The notes under the pieces are model-generated. The model did no database searches, had not been told where the DNA came from, and saw only the letters and a program-made list of their open reading frames with translations. Positions 17,334 to 27,384 of a DNA stretch of 64,000 nt are shown here, one piece after another (the first letter of the stretch is position 1; every line of letters starts with the position of its first letter). Source of the stretch: Photorhabdus akhurstii (GTDB lineage: Bacteria; Pseudomonadota; Gammaproteobacteria; Enterobacterales; Enterobacteriaceae); the NCBI RefSeq assembly GCF_018448925.1, contig NZ_RCWE01000003.1, forward strand, positions 248,001 through 312,000, written 5' to 3'. Made by a program: the position numbers and the translations under genes.

Positions 17334-17897
17334 TTAACCGATAATTCCGTTGCTCCAGTGACGTTTAACTGTCGATAAACTGATCTCCAGTTTTTTGGCT
17401 GTTTGCGATTGAGTTAGCCCACTGCGCTTAGCTGCCTCGATTTTTATTCGGTATTTACTACCCTCTTTCCTTCCTAAGGGGTTAGTGATATTCCTTGTCT
17501 TCAAAGCAGCCAGGTTCATCCTTCTGCATTCATTTTGAATCTTAGGAAGTGGTAACGTAAAAATATATCCATCAGCCGTCGGTGTTAGCTTCTTTTGAGG
17601 AAAGTAACAGTGTATGCATATGGACTTCTTCGCACAACGGATTATGTTCTCCTGAATCATTCCTGAGTTCCTTCCCAAACTGTTAAGATCTAAAATAACT
17701 AGGTCATCCCCTTTGCTCATGTCTCGATTGATCAGTTGCTTCAAAACATCTGAAGTATCAGGGGATAGCTGACTATCGATAATTGTTTTTCCAGAACTTA
17801 TCAATAAAGTCCTGCGGATTTCTGTAACCTCAGCTTTGTCTCTGAATTCCTCGGCTTCTCTTGAATCCTTGCATTGATGATAAAGAAAATGGGTCAT
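17334..17897 (-). CDS. Resolvase-like protein with HTH, catalytic serine not evident
   Basis: This is a 187-residue protein. Residues about 30-90 show the serine-recombinase N-domain pattern: a region equivalent to D..S, then VLKQLINRDMSKGDDLVILDLNSLGRN, where resolvases have the L..GD.LVV..LDRLGR motif. Residues about 145-185 (GRKEGSKYRIKIEAAKRSGLTQSQTAKKLEISLSTVKRHW) form a Hin/resolvase-like HTH. The usual YxRVS motif at the N-terminus reads YHQCKDS, so the active serine is displaced or lost and the N-terminus is divergent. It may bind DNA without recombining it, or be a decayed recombinase of the island. Confidence 0.6.
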   Translation of the reverse strand: MTHFLYHQCKDSREAEEFRDKAEVTEIRRTLLISSGKTIIDSQLSPDTSDVLKQLINRDMSKGDDLVILDLNSLGRNSGMIQENIIRCAKKSICIHCYFPQKKLTPTADGYIFTLPLPKIQNECRRMNLAALKTRNITNPLGRKEGSKYRIKIEAAKRSGLTQSQTAKKLEISLSTVKRHWSNGIIG

Positions 17898-18049
17898 ACT
17901 ACATAACTCCAGTGTCAGTTATTAATTATTGCTACCTTCTTCAGACTGCAGGCTTACTTATCAACGTTAAACCTCACTTCAACTATTCAGTCGTATAACA
18001 TCATGCCGACCTGTGTATTATCTGTTTACTAATATTCTTTTTTATTAAT

Positions 18050-18457
18050 TCAATCGCTAAATGGGTTGATTATAACGATTTCTCCTTCTGCCTTATTCAT
18101 TAATGAAATATCGCATTTCCTAATCACAGGTATCATTACTGCTTTACTATTTATGTAGCAGATCGGAATCCAGCAAATATGCGAGAAAGTAGTATTTACA
18201 GCATGATCCTTCAGTACGGTATCCATTCTGTATGAAATCAATTGAATTACTGGAACTAGGATAGCTTTTTTAATGTCAAAAAAAGCATCATCATGAACTG
18301 TTTTTCTTAGAAGTAGTATTACGCCGATACCGGCTGCTAGCCTTCTTATGTTGTTCACTTTTCTGTCTGTATATATGTAAATTGCATTGTGGATATCTCT
18401 ACCGTTAATTACATTTTCAAGTTTCTCTTTGATTTCTTCTTTTTCAAGTTTGCTCAT
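18050..18457 (-). CDS. Hypothetical protein
   Basis: This is a 135-residue protein that I do not recognise. The N-terminus is charged and helical (KLEKEEIKEKLENV). The centre has hydrophobic segments (RLAAGIGVILLL, AILVPVIQLI) that could be membrane-associated or buried. The composition is AT-rich compared with the Qat genes. It lies between the resolvase-like gene and the truncated prophage, with about 150 bp of non-coding sequence on each side. It could be a decayed fragment. Confidence 0.4.
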   Translation of the reverse strand: MSKLEKEEIKEKLENVINGRDIHNAIYIYTDRKVNNIRRLAAGIGVILLLRKTVHDDAFFDIKKAILVPVIQLISYRMDTVLKDHAVNTTFSHICWIPICYINSKAVMIPVIRKCDISLMNKAEGEIVIINPFSD

Positions 18458-18624
18458 TTCGTTTTTGTTAACGTTATTTTAAATTCCATTGCGTCAAGAG
18501 TTTTTTGTGGTATTAAAATCCTCTCTCGCCAAATCTCCTCGTAAAATTCTATATCGGTTTTTTTTGGGGTAGGTTTATCCTTAATCATGGGGATTAGCTT
18601 TTTTGCATGTGACTGTGAAGCAAT

Positions 18625-19839
18625 GTGGATATGCTGCGTAAGAATATTTCGGCGTTAGGGGCCAATGATGGCCTGAAACGTGCTCGCGAAATGGCCGAGC
18701 GGATGGCGAACCCGTGGGCGCGGTTACACGCTATTTGGCAGAATATCCGCATTGCCGTAGGTTCAACATTGCTCCCGGTTATCTCTTTACTGGTCAATAG
18801 GCTTGCCAATGCCGGTCAATTATTGGTGCGCTGGCTGAAACTGTTTCCTAATATCGCCCGCTGGGTCGGTTATATCACTCTCAGTATTCTGAGTTTTGCC
18901 GCTGCGGGGGCTGCCGCCAATCTCGTCATGGGAGTATCTAAATTTATCTGGATTGGCCTTAAGGGGATTTGGGCGGCCTGTACGTTCGTTATGAAACTGG
19001 GAGCGGCGGTGGTGTGGCTCTATAACGCGGCTATTATTGCATGGAACACCACATTACGCGTGTTACACGGGGTATTGCGGGCTGTCAGGATTGCAGCCTT
19101 TTTAGCGGGTATTTCATTCAGCTTCATGACCTGGCCGATCTTGCTGATTATTACCGTTATCGCATTGCTGGCTGTTGGCATTTATCTGCTTATCAGGCAT
19201 TGGGATGCCATCAAAGCGGCCCTGATGAACACAACTGCCTTTAGGATGGTGGCGGCGTATGTGAAATGGGTTGGCGGGATATTCAGTGCGGTTTGGGGCG
19301 GGATCGCCGAGGGCTGGAATAACCTGTGTAACGGGTTTAGCCGCTTTTCATTAGCGGATACCTTTGCGGGCATTGTGGAGAGTATCGGTAATATTTTCGG
19401 CGGCTTATGGGATTGGCTGATGAACTCCTTTTCCGACAGCTACCATTGGATTATCGATAAATTAAATAATATTCCCGGTATCAATATTGAAACCCAGGCT
19501 ATTGAGAAAACCGTCATCGAACCTGTGGGAAAAGTGAAGATCCCTGAAATGGGTATTGATGGAAATAACCCGAAAATTATTTCTCAACCCAGTGAGATAT
19601 TACAGAGACTGCCTCAAAGGATTTCGCCAAGTAAATGGGTTAACCCCCCTGAAACGCAGGAGATATTAACAGGGGGGAGAAAACAGGGCATGACTAAAAA
19701 TGGTCTGCTCAAGGAAATAACAACCCATTCACAGACCATCAATGATAACAGTCGTCGAATTGAAACTGTGACGTTGAATATTTCCAACGGCATGACACCG
19801 GAGCAATTAACGGAATGGGAACAAGTGGCATATGGATGA
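18625..19839 (+). pseudogene. Phage tail tape-measure protein, C-terminal part
   Basis: This 404-residue frame is rich in hydrophobic helices (VGYITLSILSFAAAGAAANLV, AAFLAGISFSF, LLIITVIALLAVGIYLL) and aromatic repeats (WGGIAEGWNNLC, LWDWLMNSF), the normal signature of the C-terminal half of tail tape-measure proteins. Full proteins usually exceed 700 residues. An in-frame TGA at 18616 and unrelated sequence upstream show that the 5' part has been cut off. The following genes are in P2-like order. The remnant may still be translated from the GTG at 18625, but it is unlikely to function. Confidence 0.8.
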
Positions 19840-20179
19840 GCCGAAATATATTGATTTATTCATTAGTGAGCGCAATTTCACACTCAATTTAGGGAATGAG
19901 CCACGTTTCTGTCATAACCGTATTTCCATCGGTCAGGATTGTGTACATGCCATTCTTGAAAGTGGCTTGGCAACGAAACTTATCGCCGAACGCAGCCCAA
20001 CACTACGGGCAGACATTCACACACAGATAGGCATACTGGTCGAAGACGATGAGCGGATTATTCCGGGAACCGTCATCATTAATGAAGAATCACCCATTAA
20101 GTTATGGATAACTGCTGAAACTTATGATTTTGGCCGTATTAACGTGAGTGTGAGCAGTGGAAACGAAACCGACGATTGA
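19832..20179 (+). CDS. Phage protein, DUF2590 family
   Basis: This is a 115-residue protein. The opening YIDLFISERNFTL, the block RISIGQDCVHAILESGL, and ADIHTQIGILVEDDERI are typical of DUF2590, found between tape-measure and baseplate J genes in P2-like phages. It probably plays a baseplate role like gp25/W. It overlaps the tape measure by 8 bp and baseplate J by 23 bp. The frame is intact. Confidence 0.85.
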   Translation: MDEPKYIDLFISERNFTLNLGNEPRFCHNRISIGQDCVHAILESGLATKLIAERSPTLRADIHTQIGILVEDDERIIPGTVIINEESPIKLWITAETYDFGRINVSVSSGNETDD

Positions 20180-21341
20180 TTATGAAAAGGTCTTACGTGA
20201 TAGCGGGATGCCAACCACGGAAACCGACATCAGCATGGCATTCGCTAAAGTGGTCGATGAAGCCGGGTTGGTGACCAATACCTCGCGGATGTCCCCGTTT
20301 TGGCGGCTGATTAACACCATAGTAACGCGCCCTGTGCTATGGCTGAAAGCGGCGTTAATCAATGTCACCTTAAAAAATATGTATTTGGCGACTGCATCCG
20401 GCACATGGTTGGATATGTTTGCGTGGGGCGTCAACCTGAAACGTAAACCCGCATCCGCTGCGCAGGGTGTGCTCCGCTTCTATAAAACCGCAGGTGCATC
20501 AACAGTGACCGTGCCCGCCGGAACGGTGATCCAGACTGAACGCATTAATGGCGAAATCTATCGCGTCAGCACCACGGAAAGCGTAGTGATGGCCGACAAT
20601 GTGTCCAGTGCCTTATTGCCTGTCAAAGCAGAAGCCGCAGGCGGTGCTTTCAACCTTGCCCCCGGTTATTTTCGTCTCCTGCCCGTGGCAGTGTCGGGCA
20701 TTGAGCGAGTACAGAATGAAGAGGGTTAGCTATTGACGCCCGGTTCAGATGCCGAATCCGATGATGATTTGCGTGACCGTTGTCGGAACCAATATAACTG
20801 GGTGGGCAACTATCATACAGATGCAGTTTACCGCGGTATGATTGCCGCTGTGGCAGGTTTGAGCATTGATCGCATTTTTTTCCTGCATGATGCGCCTCGT
20901 GGCGCCGGCACCGCAAACGCCTATTTGTTGCTGGATTCCGGGGTCATCAGCCAGCCCTTTATTGAGGCGGTGAACGATTACATCACCCATCAGGGGCATC
21001 ATGGGCATGGGGATGATATGCAGTGTCTGCCGATGCCCGAAACGCATCATGAATTATCGGTCACGCTGTTTGTGGCAAATTTGGCGAACTACAGCCAGGA
21101 ACAGGCAACAACATTAAAAACGGATGTTGAGAACCTGATCCGCTGCGCCTTTCGGGAAAATAGGGAATATCACGTGAAAAAAACCTGGCCGTATGCCCGA
21201 TTTTCCTTTTCCAACCTGGGACAAGAAATACACCGTGAATTTGCCGAGATTGAATCACTGACCTTTTCATTGGGTGACATTCTGAGTGATTTAAGTGTGC
21301 CCAGGCTGCAATCACTGATAATTGAGGTGAAGAATGTCTGA
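20157..21341 (+). pseudogene. Baseplate J protein interrupted by one amber codon
   Basis: Two frames in the same phase (20157-20729 and 20733-21341) join across a single TAG at 20727-20729 to give a normal baseplate J length of about 394 residues. The sequence around it, NEEG-stop-LLTPGSDAESDDDLRDRC, matches the family region where a tryptophan is common, so TGG to TAG is the likely change. The first part starts with GTG at 20157 and overlaps DUF2590. Unless amber codons are suppressed, the product is truncated at 190 residues, and restart at TTG 20733 would give 202. Baseplate J forms the baseplate wedge of contractile tails. Confidence 0.85.
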
Positions 21342-21990
21342 ATTCAGGGAACGACTCAGGCAGCTGGCCTTGCCGTCATGGATGGATAAGGGAGAACCCG
21401 CCAAACTGCTTTGGGCCGCGCGTGAGTTCTGGTTAATGATTTATCGCTGGTTGACATGGCCGTTAGCCCAATTGGACGCAGAAACTTGTTCGGCGGAATT
21501 ACTGCCGATATTGGCCTATCAGCGGGACATCCAGCGCTTTAACGGTGAACCACTGACATTATTTCGCAAACGGGTGAAATACGCGTTTATTAATACCAGA
21601 GAGGCGGGCAGTGTCGCGGGATTTATCGCTATCTTTGAACGTTTAGGTGTCGGCCATGTTGAAGTACGGGAACGACAACCGGCAATAGATTGGGATGTGA
21701 TTATTTTGCGTGTCAGTGACGGGCAAGTCGCTGAAAACCCTGATTTGCTGATGAGCATCATTCGTCAGTATGGCCGCACTTGCCGCCGCTACCGTTTTGA
21801 AGTGATGACGAATAACAAACTGTTTATGCGTGTGGGCAGTTTAGGCGTGGAATATTGCTGTTATTACGCGGCCATGTTCTCGCCGCCCCTGCTATTAAAA
21901 GTGGGTTACATGTCGGGTGAGTCCGTTTTTGATAGCGCCAGTTTAAAGGAGATTACCGCACCTAATATGACCTACGGTGCGTCATTATAA
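21334..21990 (+). CDS. Phage tail protein I-like
   Basis: This is a 218-residue protein matching P2 gpI-like tail proteins: a short N-terminal helix, RLALPSWM-type hydrophobic start, then PILAYQRDIQRFNGEPLTLFRKRVKYAFIN and AGSVAGFIAIFERLG, all typical. It bridges baseplate and fibre. It overlaps baseplate J by 8 bp and is followed 9 bp later by the tail fibre gene. The frame is intact. Confidence 0.85.
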   Translation: MSEFRERLRQLALPSWMDKGEPAKLLWAAREFWLMIYRWLTWPLAQLDAETCSAELLPILAYQRDIQRFNGEPLTLFRKRVKYAFINTREAGSVAGFIAIFERLGVGHVEVRERQPAIDWDVIILRVSDGQVAENPDLLMSIIRQYGRTCRRYRFEVMTNNKLFMRVGSLGVEYCCYYAAMFSPPLLLKVGYMSGESVFDSASLKEITAPNMTYGASL

Positions 21991-21999
21991 GGAAATAAT

Positions 22000-23808
22000 A
22001 TGGCATCAGTAATTACAGTAGACTTTGAAAAATGGAAAGCGCAGCAGGCCGCGGCGGGAAAGCTCGTGGTTTTGGATGAGTTTGTTTTTGCTTATGTGCC
22101 GGATTTAGATCCCGCTCTTGCCATTAATCGCGATGAGAAATTACCCGCAGAAAGTTATATTGTGCATCGCCAGGCTGTGAACAAAACAGGGTTAGCTAGC
22201 GAAAATGCGGTAGCCTACAGTGTCACATTGGGAACGGAAGTCGGTCATTTTGATTTTAACTGGATTGGCCTGATAAATAAGGCTTCTGGCATTATTGGCA
22301 TGATTACCCATGCCCCAACGCAGAAAAAAATTAAGACCGCGAACGGACTACAGGGAAATGTACTGACTCGCTCTTTTTTACTGGAGTTTGAAGGGGCAGC
22401 CAAAGAGACCGCTATTACGACGACGGCGGAAACCTGGCAGATTGATTTTACCGCCCGTTTATCTGGCATCGATGAAATGCAGCGCCTGATGAATACTGAC
22501 AGTTACGGTGAGGCGGCTTTTTTCGGTGATGGGTTTTCCGTGGTTCGTCGTGATGACCGGTACACGATCAAAAAGGGGCTGGCTTATATCGGCGGGTTGC
22601 GGGGTGAGTTGGCGTTTGACCAAACACTTAACCGCCTGCGCGATACCCGCGTTTATGCGGATTTTAGCTATCAAGGCAATTTGGTGAATCAGTGGAAAAC
22701 CGTCGTTCATATCGTCGCCGTCAATGATCTTAAAAACTACATCGATGCGGCAGGGTATCCGCATTATGTCTTTGCGGTTGCGGGGGTTGATGGTCACGGT
22801 GATGTGATGGATTTGCGCATTAAGGGGTCATTAAATGACCGTGATATTTCCGCCATTCATCAAGAGATTGATAGCGTGAAACGGGAATATGTGACTCAGC
22901 AGGCATTGGAAAGCGGCCTGCATGGGAAACAGCCGAAAGGGGACTATGCCACTCATGCAGCATTAACCGTTGTTAGTGAAAACGCCGATAGTCGCTTGGC
23001 TAAAAACCAGAACGGCGCAGATATTCCCAATAAAAATGAATTTGTCAAAAACATCGGCTTAGTGGAAACCGTCGAACGGGCAATGAATGCTGTACCGAAT
23101 GACAGGAGAATTAACGGGAAATCGCTATCGTCTGATATCAGTTTGATGGCGGGTGATGTTGGTGCCTATCACCAGACTACCTATATGACTGAGCTACCCG
23201 GCAGGCATTATTCAGGGCCATTTTCTTGTGGTCGGGAAAATGGATGGGCCAAAGGGGTGAGTATTGGTGTAGGGGGTGATACGGGGCAAATTTGGATTGA
23301 TGCCGATGCACAGTTGCACACCAGATTTCTCAATGCTAACGGTGCTGTAGAGCAAAAAATTACGGTTGGTGTCCCTATTGGCGCCACTATCGAATGGCAT
23401 TCGGCTGCGCCGATACCCGCCGGATATGAACCCAATGAGGGACGCGCATTCCGTGCGGCAGATTACCCTGAACTCGCCAAAATTTTTCCCGACCTGAAAT
23501 TACCCGATGACAGAGGATTATTTAAGCGTGGTCTGGATAGAGGACGTGGTTTAGATTCGGGTCGTTCGCTAGGGAGTGTTCAAGGGGATGCTATCAGAAA
23601 TATCACGGGATCATTAGGTAAGCCCACTATTGAGAGCGGGAGCAACGCCTCTGGTGCATTCAGTTATCAGTATAAGGCTGGTGGTCGGGCAGCCGGTGCC
23701 GGTGGTGGGGTGATTTCATGGACATTTGACGCGTCGAGAGTGGTCCCGACCGCAAATGAAAACCGACCTGTCAACAAATCAGTGATTTATATTACGAGGG
23801 TAAAGTAA
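22000..23808 (+). CDS. Phage tail fibre protein
   Basis: This is a 602-residue tail fibre. Residues about 1-155 are the phage tail-collar fibre domain that docks on the baseplate (ITVDFEKWKAQQAAAGK, FDFNWIGLINKASG). A central shaft follows, with the module NQNGADIPNKNEFVKNIGL and VPNDRRINGKSLSSDISLMAGDVGAY (about 335-385). The C-terminus (IGATIEWHSAAPIPAGY, then DYPELAKIFPDLKLPDDRGLFKRG) is a tail-collar tip domain. The same NGADIPNKNEFVKN module recurs in every cassette of the 55-64 kb array. The partner assembly gene follows with a 1-bp overlap. It recognises host receptors, or target cells if used in a tailocin. Confidence 0.9.
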   Translation: MASVITVDFEKWKAQQAAAGKLVVLDEFVFAYVPDLDPALAINRDEKLPAESYIVHRQAVNKTGLASENAVAYSVTLGTEVGHFDFNWIGLINKASGIIGMITHAPTQKKIKTANGLQGNVLTRSFLLEFEGAAKETAITTTAETWQIDFTARLSGIDEMQRLMNTDSYGEAAFFGDGFSVVRRDDRYTIKKGLAYIGGLRGELAFDQTLNRLRDTRVYADFSYQGNLVNQWKTVVHIVAVNDLKNYIDAAGYPHYVFAVAGVDGHGDVMDLRIKGSLNDRDISAIHQEIDSVKREYVTQQALESGLHGKQPKGDYATHAALTVVSENADSRLAKNQNGADIPNKNEFVKNIGLVETVERAMNAVPNDRRINGKSLSSDISLMAGDVGAYHQTTYMTELPGRHYSGPFSCGRENGWAKGVSIGVGGDTGQIWIDADAQLHTRFLNANGAVEQKITVGVPIGATIEWHSAAPIPAGYEPNEGRAFRAADYPELAKIFPDLKLPDDRGLFKRGLDRGRGLDSGRSLGSVQGDAIRNITGSLGKPTIESGSNASGAFSYQYKAGGRAAGAGGGVISWTFDASRVVPTANENRPVNKSVIYITRVK

Positions 23809-24419
23809 TGACTAAATATAGTGCAGATATTCAAATAGCCCAGTTTGATGAGGATGGGTTAGCCATTGTTAGCGGATGGGTTGCGGTTTATCGTTGTCAT
23901 CCTGAAACACGGGAATATATTGGGGCCGATATGGATTTGGTGCCACGGGGATTTTCTGTTGCGGCTAATGCATATCTGGACGCGCCCGAATTACCTGACA
24001 CGCATGACGTTGCGATTTGCCGTCGTGTAGATGAAAAATCCTGGCGACATGTGCCTGACTATCGGGGTAAAACGGCGTATGCAACCGATACAGGCCAGCC
24101 GATCAATATTACCGCTATCGGCGTGTTGCCAGATAATCTCACCCTGCAATCACCCCAAACCCCCTTTGATAAGTGGGAGAATAAGCAATGGGTCACAGAT
24201 AAATCAGCCCTAAAATCTCATCAAATTGAACAGGCTGAACAGCAAAAAATCGCTCTACAGCAGCAGGCCGATGCGGCAATTAAACCTTTACAGGATGCCA
24301 TTGATCTGGATATCGCCACGGATGCCGAAAAATCAGCGCTCGTGGAATGGAAAAAATATCGTGTGCGGGTGAACAGAGTAGATCTTTCAACTGCCCCCGA
24401 TATCAACTGGCCTGAGTAA
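23808..24419 (+). CDS. Phage tail-fibre assembly chaperone
   Basis: This is a 203-residue Tfa-like protein. The N-terminal half has VPRGFSVAANAYLDAPEL and the WRHVPDYRGKTAYATDTGQP motif; the middle FDKWENKQWVTD is followed by a helical stalk and the conserved end WKKYRVRVNRVDLSTAPDINWPE. It assists folding or attachment of the fibre encoded immediately upstream. The stop TAA 24417-24419 runs into the altered start of the next gene (CTGAGTAAC), which suggests that the fibre-assembly pair was exchanged here. Confidence 0.9.
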   Translation: MTKYSADIQIAQFDEDGLAIVSGWVAVYRCHPETREYIGADMDLVPRGFSVAANAYLDAPELPDTHDVAICRRVDEKSWRHVPDYRGKTAYATDTGQPINITAIGVLPDNLTLQSPQTPFDKWENKQWVTDKSALKSHQIEQAEQQKIALQQQADAAIKPLQDAIDLDIATDAEKSALVEWKKYRVRVNRVDLSTAPDINWPE

Positions 24420-25156
24420 CCTGCGTGATGAATTGGCAACGGAAATTGATGCGCATCTCCCCGAATATGACGGGGATGCATTGCTCGATGTTGTCCGTTC
24501 ATCCGTTCGTATACGGTATCGGGCAGAAAGCGGACAGCGGTCACTACCTGAGTCCGGCAAACGCCATCAATTATCTGGCAAATAAAATCCGGGGAACGGG
24601 AAACATGAGCGCCGTGGTACTCATGATCTGCGCGAAGACGCAGAATGAATTTATCCAGCATTTAACCCAATTTTCAGCGGTGCTGCCGTTGCCGGTATTT
24701 TCTCAGGTTACCCGTATGGCAAAGACAGCGGAACGTCTGGCGAGTACTAAAATGCAATTGCCTGGGAAACCGGGCAGCGGTTTGCCTCCGTTGCAACCAT
24801 TTTCAACATCAGCCAGCCGCATGGCCGTGAATGCACAATTGATTGAGCAGGCTAAAACACAGGTTAGCGCCGGCATCAGCATTGCGGAATTGAAATCACA
24901 ATTAACAAACTTCACCACGGTAAGACAGAACGCCTTACAACAAGTTACAGTCGCTCTGAATGGCGTCAGGAACAAATCGGCCCGTGTCTGGGCATTCTCA
25001 GGGAAAGGGAATGGCGCATTATTGGCCGAAAAACTGCGTCAGGATATCCCTGAACAGGACGCCGTTTACACGCTGGCGACATTATTTGCCGGGGACGATA
25101 TTCGCGCATTAGAAAGGATGCTACACAATGAGCCAAATTATCACACTGGCCCTTGA
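24412..25156 (+). pseudogene. Phage structural gene with lost start and frameshift
   Basis: A frame from CTG 24412 reads SNLRDELATEIDAHLPEYDGDALLDVV and then, near 24505, continues only in the next frame as PFVYGIGQKADSGHYLSPANAINYLANKI and on to 25156. I read it as one roughly 245-residue gene whose ATG became CTG at the junction with the assembly gene and which carries a one-base frameshift. A shorter product could start at ATG 24605 (183 aa, behind GGGGAACGGG). The family is not recognised. The last bases overlap the next gene by 29 bp. Confidence 0.6.
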
Positions 25157-25664
25157 TGGCGAGGCTATACCATTAAAAAGTCTGACCGTAACCCCATCGG
25201 TGATGTTTCAGGACACAGACCAAAGCGGCCAGTCATCCAGTACCGTCGTAGCGGAGCAAGGCATTAAGCCCAAGGAGTTACGTGTTACGGGGATCATTCC
25301 GTTTACTGAGCAAAAAACGCTGTCACGCCTGTTTGCACTGGCGGAGGCCAAAGATAAGGGAAATCTGAAACGTTATCGTGTCGCTAACCTGACCGCAGGT
25401 GCTATCAACTTTCGCATCGGGACATTCACCCATACCATTGATGCCAGTAAGATCGACGGTAAACAGGCATGGCAGGTCACATTTACTTTACGTGAACATT
25501 TATCTGTTGCTGAGAAACGTGATGCCCGTGCTGCCGATAATATTCAGGCCAGAAAGCAAACAGGTCAGGGGGCAGCCGCAGCAAAAGAAGCGCCGGAAAA
25601 ATTAAGCAGGTTTGAAAGCAAAGTATTGAAACCGATTAATGACAAAATAGGCCCCGCTAAATAA
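25128..25664 (+). CDS. Phage tail/baseplate protein, unnamed family
   Basis: This is a 178-residue protein with a beta-rich body (ITLALDGEAIPLKSLTVTPS, ELRVTGIIPFTEQKTLSRLF, TFTHTIDASKIDGKQAWQVTFTLREH), followed by a charged tail. This kind of protein precedes the hub/spike protein in P2-like and tailocin-like clusters and is probably a hub or baseplate component. The ATG at 25128 lies inside the preceding gene, and the stop is followed at once by the next start (25664). The frame is intact. Function is inferred from position. Confidence 0.65.
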   Translation: MSQIITLALDGEAIPLKSLTVTPSVMFQDTDQSGQSSSTVVAEQGIKPKELRVTGIIPFTEQKTLSRLFALAEAKDKGNLKRYRVANLTAGAINFRIGTFTHTIDASKIDGKQAWQVTFTLREHLSVAEKRDARAADNIQARKQTGQGAAAAKEAPEKLSRFESKVLKPINDKIGPAK

Positions 25665-27306
25665 TGACACCGATTAACCGGCTCTATCTTTCCGGTGATG
25701 AAATTCACCTGGTTGACGCCAATATTATGCTGGAACTGGCATCCTGTGGACGTGGCTTTATCACGGCGGAAACGACATCCGATTACACCGGAAAACTGGT
25801 GCGGCTGGACGTGGGTTACACGGATTTGGTATTACGCTGGTTTACGGGCTATGTGGCACGCTCACAGCCAGCCCAAAACGGTTATCAGCGTTTGTTTGTG
25901 CGTGAGCTGGTCGGCGTGTTTGACCGATTATGGCCGTGTTCATTTCAGCATCCAACACTGAGCCAGATTGTGGACTGGTTGCAGGAGCACAGTGGACTGA
26001 CCTTCACATTGCCGGATGCCCCTTATACAGAGACACCCATCCCGCATTTTACCCATCATGGTACCGGCTATCAGTTGCTGGCTAATCTTGGGCGGGTTTT
26101 TTCGATTGAGGATTATCTCTGGCATCAGTTGCCGGATGGTTCGGTTTATGTGGGCAGCGGGGCGCATTCGATGTTTGCGGGGAAACCGGTAGAGATCCCC
26201 AATGAATTTAGCCAGCGCCAGTCCGCAGGCAATGCGATGACCATTCCCATGATCCCATCGTTGCGCCCTGGCGTGGTGATCAACCAGTACCGGCTGAACA
26301 AAGTCAATCTGAGCAATGCAAACATGGTCATTACATGGGAAGCCGTCAACAAACTGACCGGTCAGTCGCAGACCAGAACGCCAATGCAGCGTCAGATTGA
26401 TGCCGCCTACCCCGAATTATCGGCAGGGCTGCATTTACCCAAATTTGCCCGCATTGAGGCACACACCGAAAGCACGGCTAGCGGTGATATTTCCGATCCA
26501 TTCCGGCCACGCTATGCGGTTGATGTGCAATTATTGGCTGATGATGGTAACGATGCTGCCGCTCCTGTTTACCACGCTGTACCGCTGCCTTTGCCGATGG
26601 CGGGCAGTGAATCCGGTATGTTTCAATATCCGCCAGTTGGAACGGTAGTTGAAATCGCCTTTGAGGCAGGCCGGATAAGCCCTTTATCCGGCAGACATTA
26701 AGCCAGGGCAATACTTTGCCCGATATCAAGCCAGGCGAGCAATTGCAGCAGCGGGCGGAAGTCTCGCAGAGGGTGACTCAGGAAGGGCACTGGATTCGTC
26801 AGACTGACCAGACCATTCATGAATCGTCCATGCACCGTGAAGTCAGGGCAGACACGGAAACACGTACCATAGTCGCACGGGAAACCACGATACAGGCCAC
26901 GGATAAAACCACGGTTTTGGGCACGTCTATGCTATTGGCGGGCGCTGTCCAGCAAATCGCAGACGGTGACTATAGTATGGCGACCTCATCAAATTTCGTT
27001 GCCAGTGTAGGGAAAGAGGCCAATGTTGAAGTCGGGCAAAAGCTGATAGAGAAAATTGGCCTGCTTAAGCAGAGCATCGCCGGAGCCAGGCAAGAAATCG
27101 TCGCGCCCGTGGTTTGGGTGGGCAGCCAGCAAATCAACGTTATGCAATTGATGTTAGAGACGCTGGATGTGGTTAAGGCACTGGCAGAACTGGCTGCCGC
27201 GCATACGCACCACAACACAGGCACGCCGGAGAACGCCAGCGCGATAAGGAACACGGCTTATAAATCGGATGAGCTGAAACAGAAGTATTCTCCTGTGATT
27301 GGGTGA
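25664..27306 (+). pseudogene. Phage hub/spike (Gp5-like OB-fold) protein, frameshifted
   Basis: Two frames join into one protein of about 547 residues. The first ends with PPVGTVVEIAFEAGRISPLSGRH-stop. The second reads, from 26671, PDKPFIRQTLSQGNTLPDIKPGEQ and continues to 27306. GTVVEIAFE.GRPDKPFIR is the OB-fold of Gp5/VgrG-type spikes, so a one-base change near 26660-26670 has broken the gene. The N-terminal 300 residues resemble the hub domain. The last part (TIHESSMHREVRADTETRTIVARETT) is the start of a triple-helix-like needle followed by a helix and the AHTHHNTG end. The intact ancestor would form the tail hub and needle. Confidence 0.75.
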
Positions 27307-27349
27307 ATATCATTCCATTTATGTGAGGTTTTTTACGCTATGGCATAGG

Positions 27350-27378
27350 TTGATAACACCTTTTTTAAGGTGTAGACT
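27350..27378 (+). promoter_or_regulatory. Sigma-70 promoter for the predicted antitoxin sRNA
   Basis: TTGATA (27350-27355) is separated by exactly 17 bp from TAGACT (27373-27378). Transcription would start near 27385. It lies 43 bp after the stop of the spike gene, in non-coding sequence. Confidence 0.6.
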
Positions 27379-27384
27379 GATTGT

